In this document: piece by piece, positions 44,401 to 55,714 of the stretch
Numbering within the stretch: position 1 is the first letter of the stretch
Layout: each line of letters begins with the position of its first letter
Source of the DNA: Bipolaris cookei
Lineage: Eukaryota; Ascomycota; Dothideomycetes; Pleosporales; Pleosporaceae
Length of the DNA: 64,000 nucleotides
Assembly (NCBI GenBank): GCA_002286855.1
Contig: NRSV01000047.1
Location: forward strand, 124,938-188,937
Direction: 5' to 3'
Made by a program: the position numbers and the translations under genes
Notes under the pieces: model-generated
What the model saw: the letters and a program-made list of their open reading frames with translations, nothing else
What the model was told of the DNA's origin: nothing
The model's database searches: none

Positions 44401-45918
44401 ATGGCCAAGAGGAAGCGAGAGAATGGCGAGAGCGCTGCAGCAGCCAAGGCCTTGAAGAGCAGGAAAGACGAGGTTGCATCAACATCCAAGGAGCTTGCAG
44501 CAGAGAAAGCCACCCAAGTGCAGACCGTCACAGAGAATGGCAATGCGATTCCAGACACAACAAACATCCAAGTTATTACTGGATCTTACGAAAGAGTTCT
44601 TCATGGCTTTGCAGCGTCTATCCCAAGTACCCTCCTTACTGGCCAAGACGACACCTCAACGCCAGAATCCGACGCTCCAAAAGTCGACTTTACCGACACT
44701 TTTCTCTTCAACGCCCATGCATCCGCCATCCGCTGCATGGCGCTCTCTCCCCTGTCCGATGAAACCTCCAAAATCACGCTTGCAACAGGCAGCACAGACG
44801 AGCGCATAAATCTGTACTCGATTTCAACAGCTCCACCCTCAAAAAACCAACCCAAACTCCCTTCCCTTAACGGCGGCTCCATCACCGAGAACCCCAAAAA
44901 CAAGGAACTCGGATCCCTCCTCCACCACTCCTCTAACATCACAGCGCTTTACTTCCCCACACGAAGCAAGCTCCTGAGCTCAGCCGAAGACAGCACGATT
45001 GCTATTACAAGAACACGTGACTGGACCGCCCTCTCAACCATCAAAGCCCCAATACCCAAGCCCCAAGGCCGACCCAGCGGCGACACCGCAGGCCCCGGCG
45101 AAGTCCCCTCCGGCATCAACGACTTCGCAGTACACCCCAGCATGAAACTCATGCTCAGCGTCGGCAAAGGCGAAAAATGCATGCGCCTCTGGAACCTCGT
45201 TACCGGCAAAAAAGCCGGCGTCCTGAACTTTGACCGTAGCATCTTGAGTGCCGTGGGAGAAGGTCGCTTTTCTTCCGGCGAGGCCCGGCGTGTACGCTGG
45301 GACCCAGACGGCGAGGATTTCGCTGTCGGATTCGACCGCGCGCTCGTCGTTTTTACCATCGATTCCAAACCAAAGGCCAAAATTGCGCCCGAGCCCAGAT
45401 CAAAAATTCATCAGATACAGTATCTGCCTAAGACAATGCGGAGGGAACGTATTCTCCTTGTTTCGACGGAAGACGGCCGCGTGCTCATTTACGACACGAG
45501 TAAAACTACCCCCAATGAAGACGATGACAAAGCAGGGAAATTGAAGCAAGATATCCCAGATAGCAAACTACTCGCCCAAATCGGCGGTCCAGCCGCCGGA
45601 TTAATGGGACGAGTAAAAGACTTTGAGATTCTTCCGCTCTCACCGTCTACCTGTGTCATCGTCACGGCGTGCAGTGATGGCACAGTACGCCTCTGGGCAC
45701 TGAATTCGTCGGATCTCAACGTCAAGAGCGAGCAAGATGGAGAGCCGAAAAAGGGGTTCTCAGCACCTCAGGTAGGAAAGCTACTCGGATCGTATTCTAC
45801 AGGTACGCGAATCACGTGTTTAAAAGCGTTTCCCATGAGGGGTAGGCCCGATGACGGCGAAGATGAAGTCGAGGAGGCGGAAAAGAAAGAAGATTCAAGT
45901 AGTGATGATAGCGAGTAA
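44401..45918 (+). CDS. MAK11: WD40 ribosome-biogenesis protein MAK11 (PAK1IP1 family)
   Basis: Nucleolar WD40 protein for maturation of the 60S subunit, acting with RLP24 on pre-60S particles in yeast. Intronless, 505 residues from the ATG at 44401. A basic Lys/Arg/Ala-rich N-terminus (MAKRKRENGESAAAAKALK) is probably a nuclear signal. The WD40 propeller begins at IQVITGSYERVLHGF, followed by HASAIRCMALSP, LATGSTDERINLYS, SNITALYFPT, INDFAVHPSMKLMLSVGK with MRLWNLVTGKKAG, RRVRWDPDGEDFAVGFD and VIVTACSDGTVRLWAL. The end is acidic (EEAEKKEDSSSDDSE). This order fits PAK1IP1/MAK11. The gene is compact and convergent with VHC1, with about 100 bp between stops. Confidence 0.9.
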   Translation: MAKRKRENGESAAAAKALKSRKDEVASTSKELAAEKATQVQTVTENGNAIPDTTNIQVITGSYERVLHGFAASIPSTLLTGQDDTSTPESDAPKVDFTDTFLFNAHASAIRCMALSPLSDETSKITLATGSTDERINLYSISTAPPSKNQPKLPSLNGGSITENPKNKELGSLLHHSSNITALYFPTRSKLLSSAEDSTIAITRTRDWTALSTIKAPIPKPQGRPSGDTAGPGEVPSGINDFAVHPSMKLMLSVGKGEKCMRLWNLVTGKKAGVLNFDRSILSAVGEGRFSSGEARRVRWDPDGEDFAVGFDRALVVFTIDSKPKAKIAPEPRSKIHQIQYLPKTMRRERILLVSTEDGRVLIYDTSKTTPNEDDDKAGKLKQDIPDSKLLAQIGGPAAGLMGRVKDFEILPLSPSTCVIVTACSDGTVRLWALNSSDLNVKSEQDGEPKKGFSAPQVGKLLGSYSTGTRITCLKAFPMRGRPDDGEDEVEEAEKKEDSSSDDSE

Positions 45919-46014
45919 TCCCTTAAAAATAATATCTCTTTCACAAATCCCGAATATCAAACCGGGTTCAATAAAATGATTACATCCCTATCTATCTCAC
46001 TCCCGTAGAAGCAA

Positions 46015-49000
46015 TCACAAATTCATAGTAACAGTCATACTATTACTGTGCACCAACAGCGTTGGCGGCAACCCCTGACACAAGACTTCCAAATCACTAA
46101 TATACTTTACGCTCTCGACCTCGCTCTCGCACGTTCCCTGCAGCGGACTCGGCAGCGTGGTGAAAATGACAGCCGTGGCCGAGCTATGACGCCGCATGAG
46201 TTCGTTAAGGATGAGGTGCTGCGCGCGGCAGGGGAGATCGTTGAAGGAGAGGGGCAGGGATTGGTGGGTTGGAAAGCCGGAGGCTAGAGATGGGGTGGTA
46301 CTGGTGCCAGTGGGAGGGGGTGGTTGGCAGGTAGATGCAGGGTGCGTGGAGGAAGGGGGTGGAAGGGTGCTTGTTTGGACAGCGGTTGAAGTGGAAGATG
46401 TGGTTTCCAGTGGGTTTTGGGGAGGGGCCAAGTTGGGTTTGGGGGTATCGACGAACATGATGGAGGGGCCTTGGGGGTCTTCTTCTGTAGAAACGGCGGC
46501 GCGGGGGGTGGGGTTTGACGTGAATTTTGGGAGGGATTGGCGGCGGATGGGAGGAGTTATGGCTGGGGGGTTTGGGCGGGAGGAGGCTGAGATTTGGGAG
46601 GAAGAGCTGGCTACGCTTTGGGATTTTGAATGTTTTTCGGTGCGGAGGATGGCTGTGTCAGAGGCACTGGCATTGGAGTGGGGTTTGAGAGGCGTTACAG
46701 ATTGTATGGTTGGTCTGTCTTCGCATTGTGAAGAGGCATCTTTGCGGTTGCTTTTCCAGATGGCCTTGCGGAGGTCGAGTTGGCGGGAGAAGAATGAAGT
46801 GCTTGGTGCTGTTTTCCTGCGTCGTAGCGACATGCTCGGGCCATCTGGATGGTCCTCATCACTTGATGCGTCCAGATCGTATTCATCAAAGTTACTGCCG
46901 CTGACCACGGCTTCGCTATCTGATGCCACGCCCTCATCGTCGGCATCATCCTCTTCTTGCCCACGGTCTACAGTGACGGAGGGCTGCGTGTCACTGTCAC
47001 TGTCCTCAAGTAGAGCAACAGGCAATCTCTGACTCCGCATTGAAAGTCTACCACTTTCTCCAACTGCCGACCTGCGTTTAGCCTTTCGCAACATCTTTCT
47101 CAATGCAGAGAAGCGTTTCGGGTTTGCATCTTGCCTGCCATGTTGAAATGAAGCGATTGGCCAGTTCGTGACGGCTTCAAGAATATCGACCGTCTGCTCT
47201 AGTTCCTGACTGGCAGTCAAATTTTCCGGTTGGCGAAGCCGCTTAATGTCTTGCCACCAGCGCTCATCTTCCAAAGAATAGTCGATATCTCGCCCAGTCT
47301 GGTCAAAGTCACCTTCGTCGCATCCGTTGATGATGACTTCGTACATTCCCAAGTCCCCAGACGATAGCCAAAAGACGTGAACCTCGGCTTCAATACGTAG
47401 ATTGCGCAACAAAGTGGAAACACGCCCTCGTTCCTCTTCCACGTCCGTCTCATACTCGACAAAGACGCATACCCTCAGCTTATATATGCGTTTCCACGAC
47501 GGTACAGTGTGTAGGATACAACCTAGCTGGAGGATAAGTGTATAAGTATCGAAGTTGGTTGTTAGAACGTTCTTCCGGAGGGGTTCATCGCCAGTAGTAG
47601 CAATCTCTGCTGACATCTGGATCGGCCAAAGGTCAATGTACTCCTTGGATGGGTCGTCAATCTCAATGTCGCTCAAGCCGAGTAGGTTCAATGCCTTTTG
47701 CTTTGTTGTTGGCTTTCCTGGGGGTACCTCAAGTTCTTGGAAACCCTTGGCTATGGCAACGTTTGCTTGGAGCCTTGTAATGAGGTCTTCTATGATGGTG
47801 ACGTAGCTGCGAATTGCGATTGCATTTTCTGGCTTCATGGCGTCTGTAGGAAGCGCACTGTGTGCGTTGCCAGTCACGCGGCGCCTTGCTGCTGCTTGTA
47901 CAGCCTTTCGAGACATGGGTTTGTTTGTAGCCTTGCTAGAAGGTCGTGAGGGCTGAGGCGATGGAATTCCCACTGATGGCTGTGCTTGTCTCAGCTCCGG
48001 CAAATTGTAGAAACCCATGACGACAATATTTGGTCTCATGCCACCCAAACCTGCACCGAGCACAATGTTGCGAGCACCCCACTCTATGCTAGGTGAGATA
48101 GCGATGTTCACAAACGCTTTAATCCTGGAGAAGTCAATGTATTTTGTCCAAGACTGCTGTTGCCGTCTAGCCTCGGGCACAGCTTCGCCGAAGTCATCTG
48201 AGACAATGACATGTCCTAGAACGAAGAGACCTCCTTTCTTTAGAGAGTTGCAAAACTGAATCAATTTGTACTGCCGCCTTGGATCATTGACTAGGAGCAG
48301 AATTTGTGGTCTCCAGAACTTGACGTGTTCTTGGCGCAAACGAAGGAGGTACTTGCGAACTTGATGGAATATAAGATTTTGACTGACATCTCCCCAGGGC
48401 TTGGGGGGCGTCGTGTAATGGATCAAGAGGAAAAGGAGGATCAACAGAGCTACGCAGCCGGAAGCATAGAAGCCATCAACGAAGAACATAGTTGCTCCGC
48501 ATGCAATAGTTCCTATTGCGGCTGTCTGCCAGCTGAAATGATGAAATGAAGGCCGGAAATTTGGGGCAGATCCAATTTTGAGCAAGAAACAAGCCAGATT
48601 GGTGACAAGGAACGTCATGAGATACTGGAAATAATTAGACTGTGAAATTGTAAGTGTAAAATATGTTCGTGAGCAGACATACCGTCATTGTGATGAAGGA
48701 AGCAATTTGGTTGATGTCGGCAAACATGGTGATTTGGGCAATGACATAGGTAATGACGATAGCATAGATTGGCTGTGATGGGTCAGATATCAGGCCTGTA
48801 CGTTCGTTGTCCAGGTTGGAAAACATACCTCATCAGACTTTCTGGTACCTTGACCAAACAATGAAAGTCCAGGGATTAGATGGTCACGGGAAAGAGCCTG
48901 CAGGAGCTTGGAGGAACCAATAACACCCATGAGCACCGAAAACAATGATGTCGCCATCTCGCCAGCAAGTATGATGGCACCGGACACATTGGTTAGTTGA

Positions 49001-50250
49001 ATAACATTAGTATTACTGTAGAGGGTCTCGCGGGTTATAGATGCCGCCATGGCAAAAATGACAAGAGTGTATAGGACAAAGGTCAACCCTATGCCGTACA
49101 GGGTGCCCTTTGGAATGGCTTTACTGGGGTGCTTCAAGTCTCCACTCATACTCGCACCAGCAAGAATGCCTCCTGTGGCGGGGAAGAGAATACCGAAGAG
49201 ATCTTGGAAATTCTCGCGGTGATGGATTACACTTCCTGCTGCGCCGCGGGTAAAGTGAGGAAGCAGATTCTGACGAAAGGTGTCCATACTAAGGCCTGTA
49301 AACACAATATGTTCCTTGGGCTCAGAAAACGGGGGTAAGACTACGGCTGAGAGGGGAATGCTGATGGTTGCAACAAGCAGAATGACTAGCAGTCCATTGC
49401 TACAACGTGCAAACAGCCCACTACCAGCTAGACAGATGATAGTAGATGCGACTAAGACAATGGTAGCCCACAGAAACTGCCACCAATAGCTCTGGGGCAT
49501 CCACTCTGCCATGTTACCTCCATGGGTGCCAAAGTTCTCGATGAGACAGTCGATCAGGCCGACAGCGTTTAAAGACGTGTTGAAGACGCAGCCAAGGTAG
49601 TAGACAATGCCGATACTTCCCCCAAACTCTGGTCCCAGACTTCTCGAGATTAGGTAGTAGGCTCCTCCACCCCTCACCGTGCCGTTAGTAGCGATTGCAG
49701 AAATGCTCAGGGTAGTCAAGAGGTTTATGGCATAGGCGGCAATCAACATGGCCATTATGCCAACAAGTCCAGCCTGGCCCAGGAGGAAGCCAAAACGCAG
49801 AAACATCAAAATGGACAAGACATTGAGAGTGACGGGGACGAAGACACCAGCAAAGGTGCCCAGCTTGTCTGTGCCTCCGACGGGTCTGGGGAAAGCCCCA
49901 GGCCGTGGTTTGGAAGACTCGGTGATGGGATGCGTCTTGCCATGACTTGCGGGTTCGTGCCTAGAGGCTACTCGCAACGAAGTGAACAAAGTAGAGAACC
50001 AGCCACCTACACTTCGCTGTTGTTGTTCAGTCTCTTGCGAGCTATCCGAGCCATTGCCATGTTGCTGTCCACCGTCGGCTAGGAGCGGAGTGCCCTCAGT
50101 CAGTGGTGATGACGGGGGTGACTGCTGGACAAAAGAGCGACGATGCAGTCGCTCAGTGTCGTCGCGGGCAGTGCGAGCAGCAAAGTTTGAGCGTGCCCTG
50201 GGCAATGGGCGTCTAGTCAAGTCGTTGTTGGCATTGTCTGCATCGGTCAT
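46015..50250 (-). CDS. VHC1: Vacuolar cation-chloride cotransporter VHC1
   Basis: Member of the SLC12 cation-chloride cotransporter family. The yeast protein is in the vacuole membrane and moves K+ and Cl-. Exons on the minus strand are 50250-48829, 48772-48683 and 48624-46015, giving 1373 residues. A hydrophilic N-terminus is followed by GTFAGVFVPVTLNVLSILMFLRFGF (core LSILMFLRFG), AIATNGTVRGGGAYYLISRSLGPEFGG (core RGGGAYYLISRSLGP) and about 12 membrane helices. Exon 2 encodes the helix PIYAIVITYVIAQI, and exon 3 continues YLMTFLVTNLACFLL. The C-terminal cytosolic half includes HYTTPPKPWGDVSQNLIFHQVRKYLL (core PPKPWGDVSQ) and a disordered Ser/Pro-rich part, then LPLSFNDLPCRAQHLILNELM. The architecture is diagnostic. 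It is divergent from a second vacuolar transporter at 50979. Confidence 0.92.
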
Positions 50251-50978
50251 GGTCTAGGCATGTGTAAAACCTGGTTCCGGGGACGTGTGGATGGTTACGT
50301 CGATGGGGGTTGATGGGGGTCAGAGCGCAGGCGCGGGATCCGCCGATGGTACTATTGTAGGTATGTATCGTCCCAAGTCTGTTGAGACAACCAGACGGGA
50401 AGACTGCAGGGCGGCAAGGAGCAGAGAGCAGAAGATCGATATGCAGCAGCAGCGGTGACTAGGCCGGAAGAGCGCTGATGGCGCAACTATGTATGTTCAC
50501 AGAAAACAAAGCCAGCCAGCGCGCGTAGGATGCAAGCATGAAGTCATGGCCATGGGAGGAATGCGTAGCTTCAGTTAGCGCCTTAGCCTCATTCACCGTT
50601 GGAGCGCATGCAGGGTGGCCGTGATATGGTCATCCCGCGCCCCACGCCTCGGCCAAATGACCTCAGCCTCCCGCTCGGCACAGACAATCGCTGTCGGACC
50701 AGTCCGTTCTTCGAGTCCTCGTTGTGCTGGCTTGCGTGTTGTCTTGCTGTCTTGCACTCCGCGTCGTCCGCTCGACTCGACACTTTTCGCGTTTTGTCTA
50801 CAATTCACGCGCAGACACGCATCCGTTGCCCGTCTGCATCGCCAAGGTACATCTGTAGGCCCCCTGTATCACGGCCTTGCATACTTGCACAAGTAGAGGC
50901 AGATAAGCGAAGCTTCCTACTTTTGTTATCGTAACCGCTTCTGCCTCGATACTCTCTCGATACACGACGTGACCCAAA
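50251..50978. promoter_or_regulatory. Divergent promoter between VHC1 and the AVT3-like gene
   Basis: This 728-bp region separates two vacuolar transporter genes. Overlapping short frames on both strands (50589-50934) lack coding character. No RNA gene or repeat is recognised. Confidence 0.55.
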
Positions 50979-53316
50979 ATGGCGGCCAACCGCTCCTCGT
51001 CCTCGAATCCGCCCGCAGCGTCGTTGTCTTCTGCGCGAGGATCCCGCCAGAGCTCTCCAGCCGAGGCCCAATCCATTCGCGCAAGCTCGACGGCAAGGTT
51101 GGGTTCATCGATTCCTTCTCTGCCCAACGGCTCGCCAGTCATACGCCAAATACCCACGCCCTCGCAGACTGCAAACTCGTCGTCAATACAAACTCCTCTA
51201 CCTGGACGCGCAGACCCGCACTCGTCGCTTCCTGGGCCATCCGAGTCGAACCTCTCATCGGCACTCAGGGAGTCGTTGGGCAACTCTCCTCCACGATTTG
51301 GCACACCTCCGATACGTCCCCTCTCTCCCGCCCAGGAAGCTGCCCCTCGCGGCCCTCCCAGTCACTATGGCTCGTTCGATGGCCGTGGCCGCTCCCCTGT
51401 TCCATACGAAGACCCCGAGATTGTCCGTCGCCATCTCGTTGGACACTATGCCTCGCCTAGCCGCTCCAACCGCGGCCAGATAGGCGACGACGATGCACAG
51501 TCGACCGGCATGCGACCTGAGGATGACGAAGAGCAGTTTTCCAGTCTGCAGCTTCAGGGTGGAGATATTACGCGACAGATCTACAGGTGGAGCGAGCAGC
51601 AACACGCCGAGGAGCAGGGCAAGATGCAGCGCAGTAAGAGCTTCCACGGGCCGCGCCGCAGGCCTGAGGACGAGGCGCTCGATATTGACTCGATCCGACA
51701 GCCAGGTGGTTTCCGACGCAACTACATTCGCAGAGCCGCGGGTAGCCCTTCGCCTGCACCCGGTCCGGCTGGTTACGGCACTGTCCAGCAGTCTCGGCAG
51801 CAGCCCCCGGTCTTTACGAGCAACTTTCTCGAGTTCCTCACTCTATACGGCCACTTTGCCGGTGAGTCTTTAGAAGAGGACGACGAGGTGCTAGGACCCG
51901 ATGAGTACTTTTCGTCGGACGCTCTGGACTCTGGTGCACAGAGCGAGGACGAGGACCGAGAATATGGCGAGTCGAGTGCCCTTCTTACACCAGGGAAGCG
52001 CAGGAGACGCAAGCCCAAGAAGACGGGTACTGGTTCTCCTACTGGTGCGGCTCTGCTACTCCTCAAGTCGTTTGTCGGAACGGGTGTGCTCTTCCTGCCG
52101 CGAGCCTTCCTCAACGGTGGCATGGTCTTCTCGAACCTCGTACTTCTCGCGGTAGCCGGTCTCTCATACACATGTTTCGTACTCCTCGTCTCTACCCGTC
52201 TCGCCGTCGAACACTCTTTCGGAGACATGGGCTTCCACCTGTACGGAAACTGGATGCGCAACATGATCAACTCCTCCCTTGTTGTCTCTCAAATCGGCTT
52301 CTCATCCGCCTACATCGTCTTCGTATCCGAGAACCTCCAAGCCTTTGTCCTCGCCGTGTCAAACTGCAAAACCTTCATCGACATCAAATACATGATCATG
52401 ATGCAAATGGCTATTTTCCTGCCCTTGTCCCTCTACCGCAACATCAACCATATCCAGAAACTAGCGCTGGTTGCCGACCTCTTCATCCTAATGGGTCTTG
52501 TGTACCTCTACTACTACGACATCTTTACTATTGTGGATCAAGGTGGCATATCCGACATTGCAAACTTCAATGCCAAGGACTGGACTTTGTTCATCGGCAC
52601 CGCAATCTTTACCTTCGAAGGCATCGGTCTCATCATCCCCATTCAGACCGGCATGAAGGACCCCAAGAAATTCCCCAAGGTACTCGGCGGCGTCATGATC
52701 ATCATCACCGTTGTCTTCCTCAGCGCCGGCGCCCTCTCGTACGCCGCTTTCGGCTCCAAGACGAAGACTGTCGTCCTGCTGAATATGCCTCAAGACAACA
52801 AATTCGTCAATGGCGTGCAGTTTATTTATTCGCTGGCTATCTTACTTTCGACCCCGCTGCAAATCTACCCTGCCATCGAAATTACGAGTCAACAATTGTT
52901 CAGTCGCACAGGCAAATACAATCCATATGTCAAGTGGAAGAAGAATTTCTTCCGCTTCTTCATGGTGCTCGTTTGTGCAACGCTGGCGTGGGCTGGTGCG
53001 GGCGATCTGGATAAATTTGTCAGTTTAGTCGGAAGCTTTGCGTGCATTCCACTCGTGTTTATATATCCGGTAAGTTTTCTTCCTTGCACTCCTCCCTTCC
53101 AAAACGTAGGATCTTGTTGGAGAATATGGGGCTAACGAAACGATACAGCCTATGCTCCACTACCGCGCCGTCGCTCGCACAACTACTGCCCGCGCTTTGG
53201 ACGTCTTGCTCTGCATTGTTGGCGCGATTAGCATGGTGTATACAACGACCCTTACCGTCGAGAGCTGGATCCAGGGTGGAGCCCCCAAGGCACCTGGGTA
53301 TTGTGATAGCAAGTAG
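50979..53316 (+). CDS. AVT3: Vacuolar amino-acid exporter, AVT3/AVT4 type
   Basis: Member of the AAAP/SLC32-36 family. Yeast AVT3 and AVT4 release neutral or basic amino acids from the vacuole. Exons 50979-53069 and 53149-53316 encode 752 residues. The 79-bp intron is in phase 0 (GTAAGT...ATACAG). The first ~335 residues are Ser/Pro-rich and disordered, with YGSFDGRGRSPVPYEDPE and an acidic stretch before the membrane domain. The transporter domain starts around PTGAALLLLKSFVGTGVLFLP and holds about ten helices, with GIGLIIPIQTGMKDP and QIYPAIEI as typical AVT3 features. The last exon encodes VGAISMVYTTTLTVESWI and a short end. The long cytosolic N-terminus is characteristic of AVT3/AVT4. Confidence 0.88.
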
Positions 53317-55714
53317 TTGACGCTGTTAAACTCTTCACTGTGTTGTTTTTGTATCGACCACGTTCCTTTGTTTTGCCTTCTCTGAGAACGAGTTTAGTTT
53401 TGCATCACGCGTCATGCATTTCAGCGAACACGGACATGCGATCTGAGATTATTACGTAAGGAGATACTGGGGGAAGGGAGTTGTTGCGTTTGATAGGATA
53501 TTGTATGTAACGATAAATTGGCATGTGCGCATTTGTATGGTTAGAGTGACAGAGTATGCGAATTAGGCAGTTTCGCCTGTTGCTAATAGGATGCGAATAA
53601 GTGGTTTCAGTGAATTACTCTTTCTCTTTTATGTTTGTGTTGTCTTGGATAAGTAATGTTCTGTGCTGAATAGAAAGTCACATGTCCCAAGGTCACGTGG
53701 CACGCCTTTTCTTCCCTACAAACATCCACCCTTTTCTCCGACAAGGAATATATCCGTCTGACAATACCGACTTGAGCTGCAAGGGCCTAATCGACAGCTC
53801 TAGCCTCACTTCCGTAACTTACTCATGGAATAGTAAAAAAAGCCCTTGTGGGAACGAAATACGAGCACTAGCATTTCTGGCAGTGGGGCTGATAGTTTTA
53901 AGTAGCAAAAGGGTGGATAAATAGGATCGAAGATGTCGATTGCATAGGGCGCTGAGCGAGAACGTTAGGCAGTCGAAACTTTATCGAAAAGGGCTTGCAA
54001 GGCTGAAACAATGGGCGCCAAGATTGTGTACGTGAGAAAAAAGAGGAGCCTGTGAGAGGGTGGGGCTGAAAAGGATGATGGGTATTTGCGCCACGTTCTG
54101 ACGAGATTGTTGTAGTAGATAGAGACACAGGCGAGCGAAAGTGGGCTGGCGGGGCGGTCAAGGCGGTCAGTAAAAAAAGAGGGAAATGTGGCCTCTTTAG
54201 CACCCGCTTTGCCAGATCAATCCATTTGCTCAGCGAGAGCAAAGGTCTGATTGAGTGGAGGAGAGAGAGACGCCCGCTGGTCTGGTTGAGACACAATACT
54301 AGCCATGTGGGAAAAGAGCCGGCCTGGCAATCCCCTCCCCTCGCACCTCTCCCCTCCCCCACCCCACCCGGCACGCCTTCCTCGTCTAGCTCATCCCATA
54401 CACTCGTGCAGCGGGCATGCAAGCAGCGCTAGGCGGGAACAGGGAACTTGAGATTGTTGGCAATATGGCCTTGTGCCAAACCCGCCTTCTCACCGTGTTT
54501 GCTGCCACTACTCAACGGGGAAAATGGGTTGCAGTTGGCACGTTGAGGGTTGGAGCTGATGATTCGACCCTGTGGCGGGGTAAAATAACGCCCAGTGGCG
54601 TTTTTTTGCATCCAGAGTACATGCTGTTTGCTTTTGTTTTCTTTTACGGCTTCTGGTTCGCGCGCGGCTTGCCGGGCAAAGCAATTGGGGAGACATGTAG
54701 GGTGCTGGAGAGTAGATGGGTGTTGGTTTTCCCTTCACCGTCTGATGGACGTACTTACTATCCAAGACATGGTGGGTGGGTGGAGAGCTGGAGCGCGGGT
54801 AGAGCTCCGCCGTTAGTGGGACATGAGGGCAGTTCCCACTTTGTTTATTGCTTGCATTGTGCTTTTTTGTTTACTTATTTTTTCCTGTACACACATACAT
54901 ATACATATGTAGGTAGGTATGCACGCGGTACCAGCACAGAGTCGAGCAAACAAAGGATCGAACATGATTGACAGGCCGATTGATGCGTCGTGCTTAGCTC
55001 CGTGTCGGGAGCTGCAACCCGGTACTGTTGACGTAGCATGTAGGAGTCGTGTATAGGGGGGTTGTATTGGTGAACAATTGCCTTACTACAGAATTAGAAA
55101 TGCTTCCCGTAAGCAGTCCCTAGTCGGGGGTTGTAACCCGTCAGGTCAGGGACACGAGGTATTGAGTAGTATCGAGCAGAGAATTTCCCAGCATATCGAT
55201 GAGCAAAATGGTCGAGTGTGAGTTAGTGTTTCTATTTTGGAAGTGCTGCGCCTCGCGGTCCCTGAGCAGCGATGGGTATGGCGGGCGATCGATCCAGGAA
55301 CGGCAACGGGGCGACTGTGCACCCATTGGCCACTGCAACAGTCGCGAAGCCCGATGGGACAGGGCCCATGACGGGCGAAGGGGGACGGGCGTGCATCGTC
55401 AGTCAGTTGCGCAAGGCTCGTCGAGCACACGAGCTTCAGGTGTGGTAGAGCGGCGCTACAGATGGGTGCGATACGCTGCATTGGCGAGACTAGCAAGGTG
55501 GAGTGGACAAGGGCGCCGCTGGGGCATGCTGCTCAGTGCTTGGCTTGAGACGTATAAGTCAAACACACCACCGCTCTTTTCTTTCCTCACATATCCTGTC
55601 CATACCATCTCCTTCCCCCTCCCATTATCTTGTCCCTGCTGCCAATTCACCCCTACCGACAACCATACAATCGCTTCCTATTTGTAATCGACTCCCCTCT
55701 TTCGTTTCTTCGCC
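53317..55714. other. Long upstream region of GFA1
   Basis: No gene is supported in 2.4 kb. Frames of up to 184 codons (54417-54971) lack domains and are crossed by antisense frames. The stretch probably contains the AVT3-like 3' end and a long GFA1 promoter and leader. A pyrimidine-rich block lies at 55570-55714, immediately before the ATG. Two similar 18-bp sequences lie at 55004-55021 and 55123-55140. Confidence 0.5.
55004..55140. repeat. Pair of imperfect 18-bp direct repeats upstream of GFA1
   Basis: The copies are at 55004-55021 and 55123-55140. Both read GTCGGG...AACCCG and differ at three central positions, with 101 bp between them. The second copy contains the inverted repeat GGGTT-GT-AACCC. 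It may be a protein-binding site, but no factor is assigned. Confidence 0.45.

Noticed and set aside
46196..47032. 278-codon plus-strand open frame
   Set aside because: It lies antisense within the disordered C-terminal part of VHC1 and has no recognisable features.
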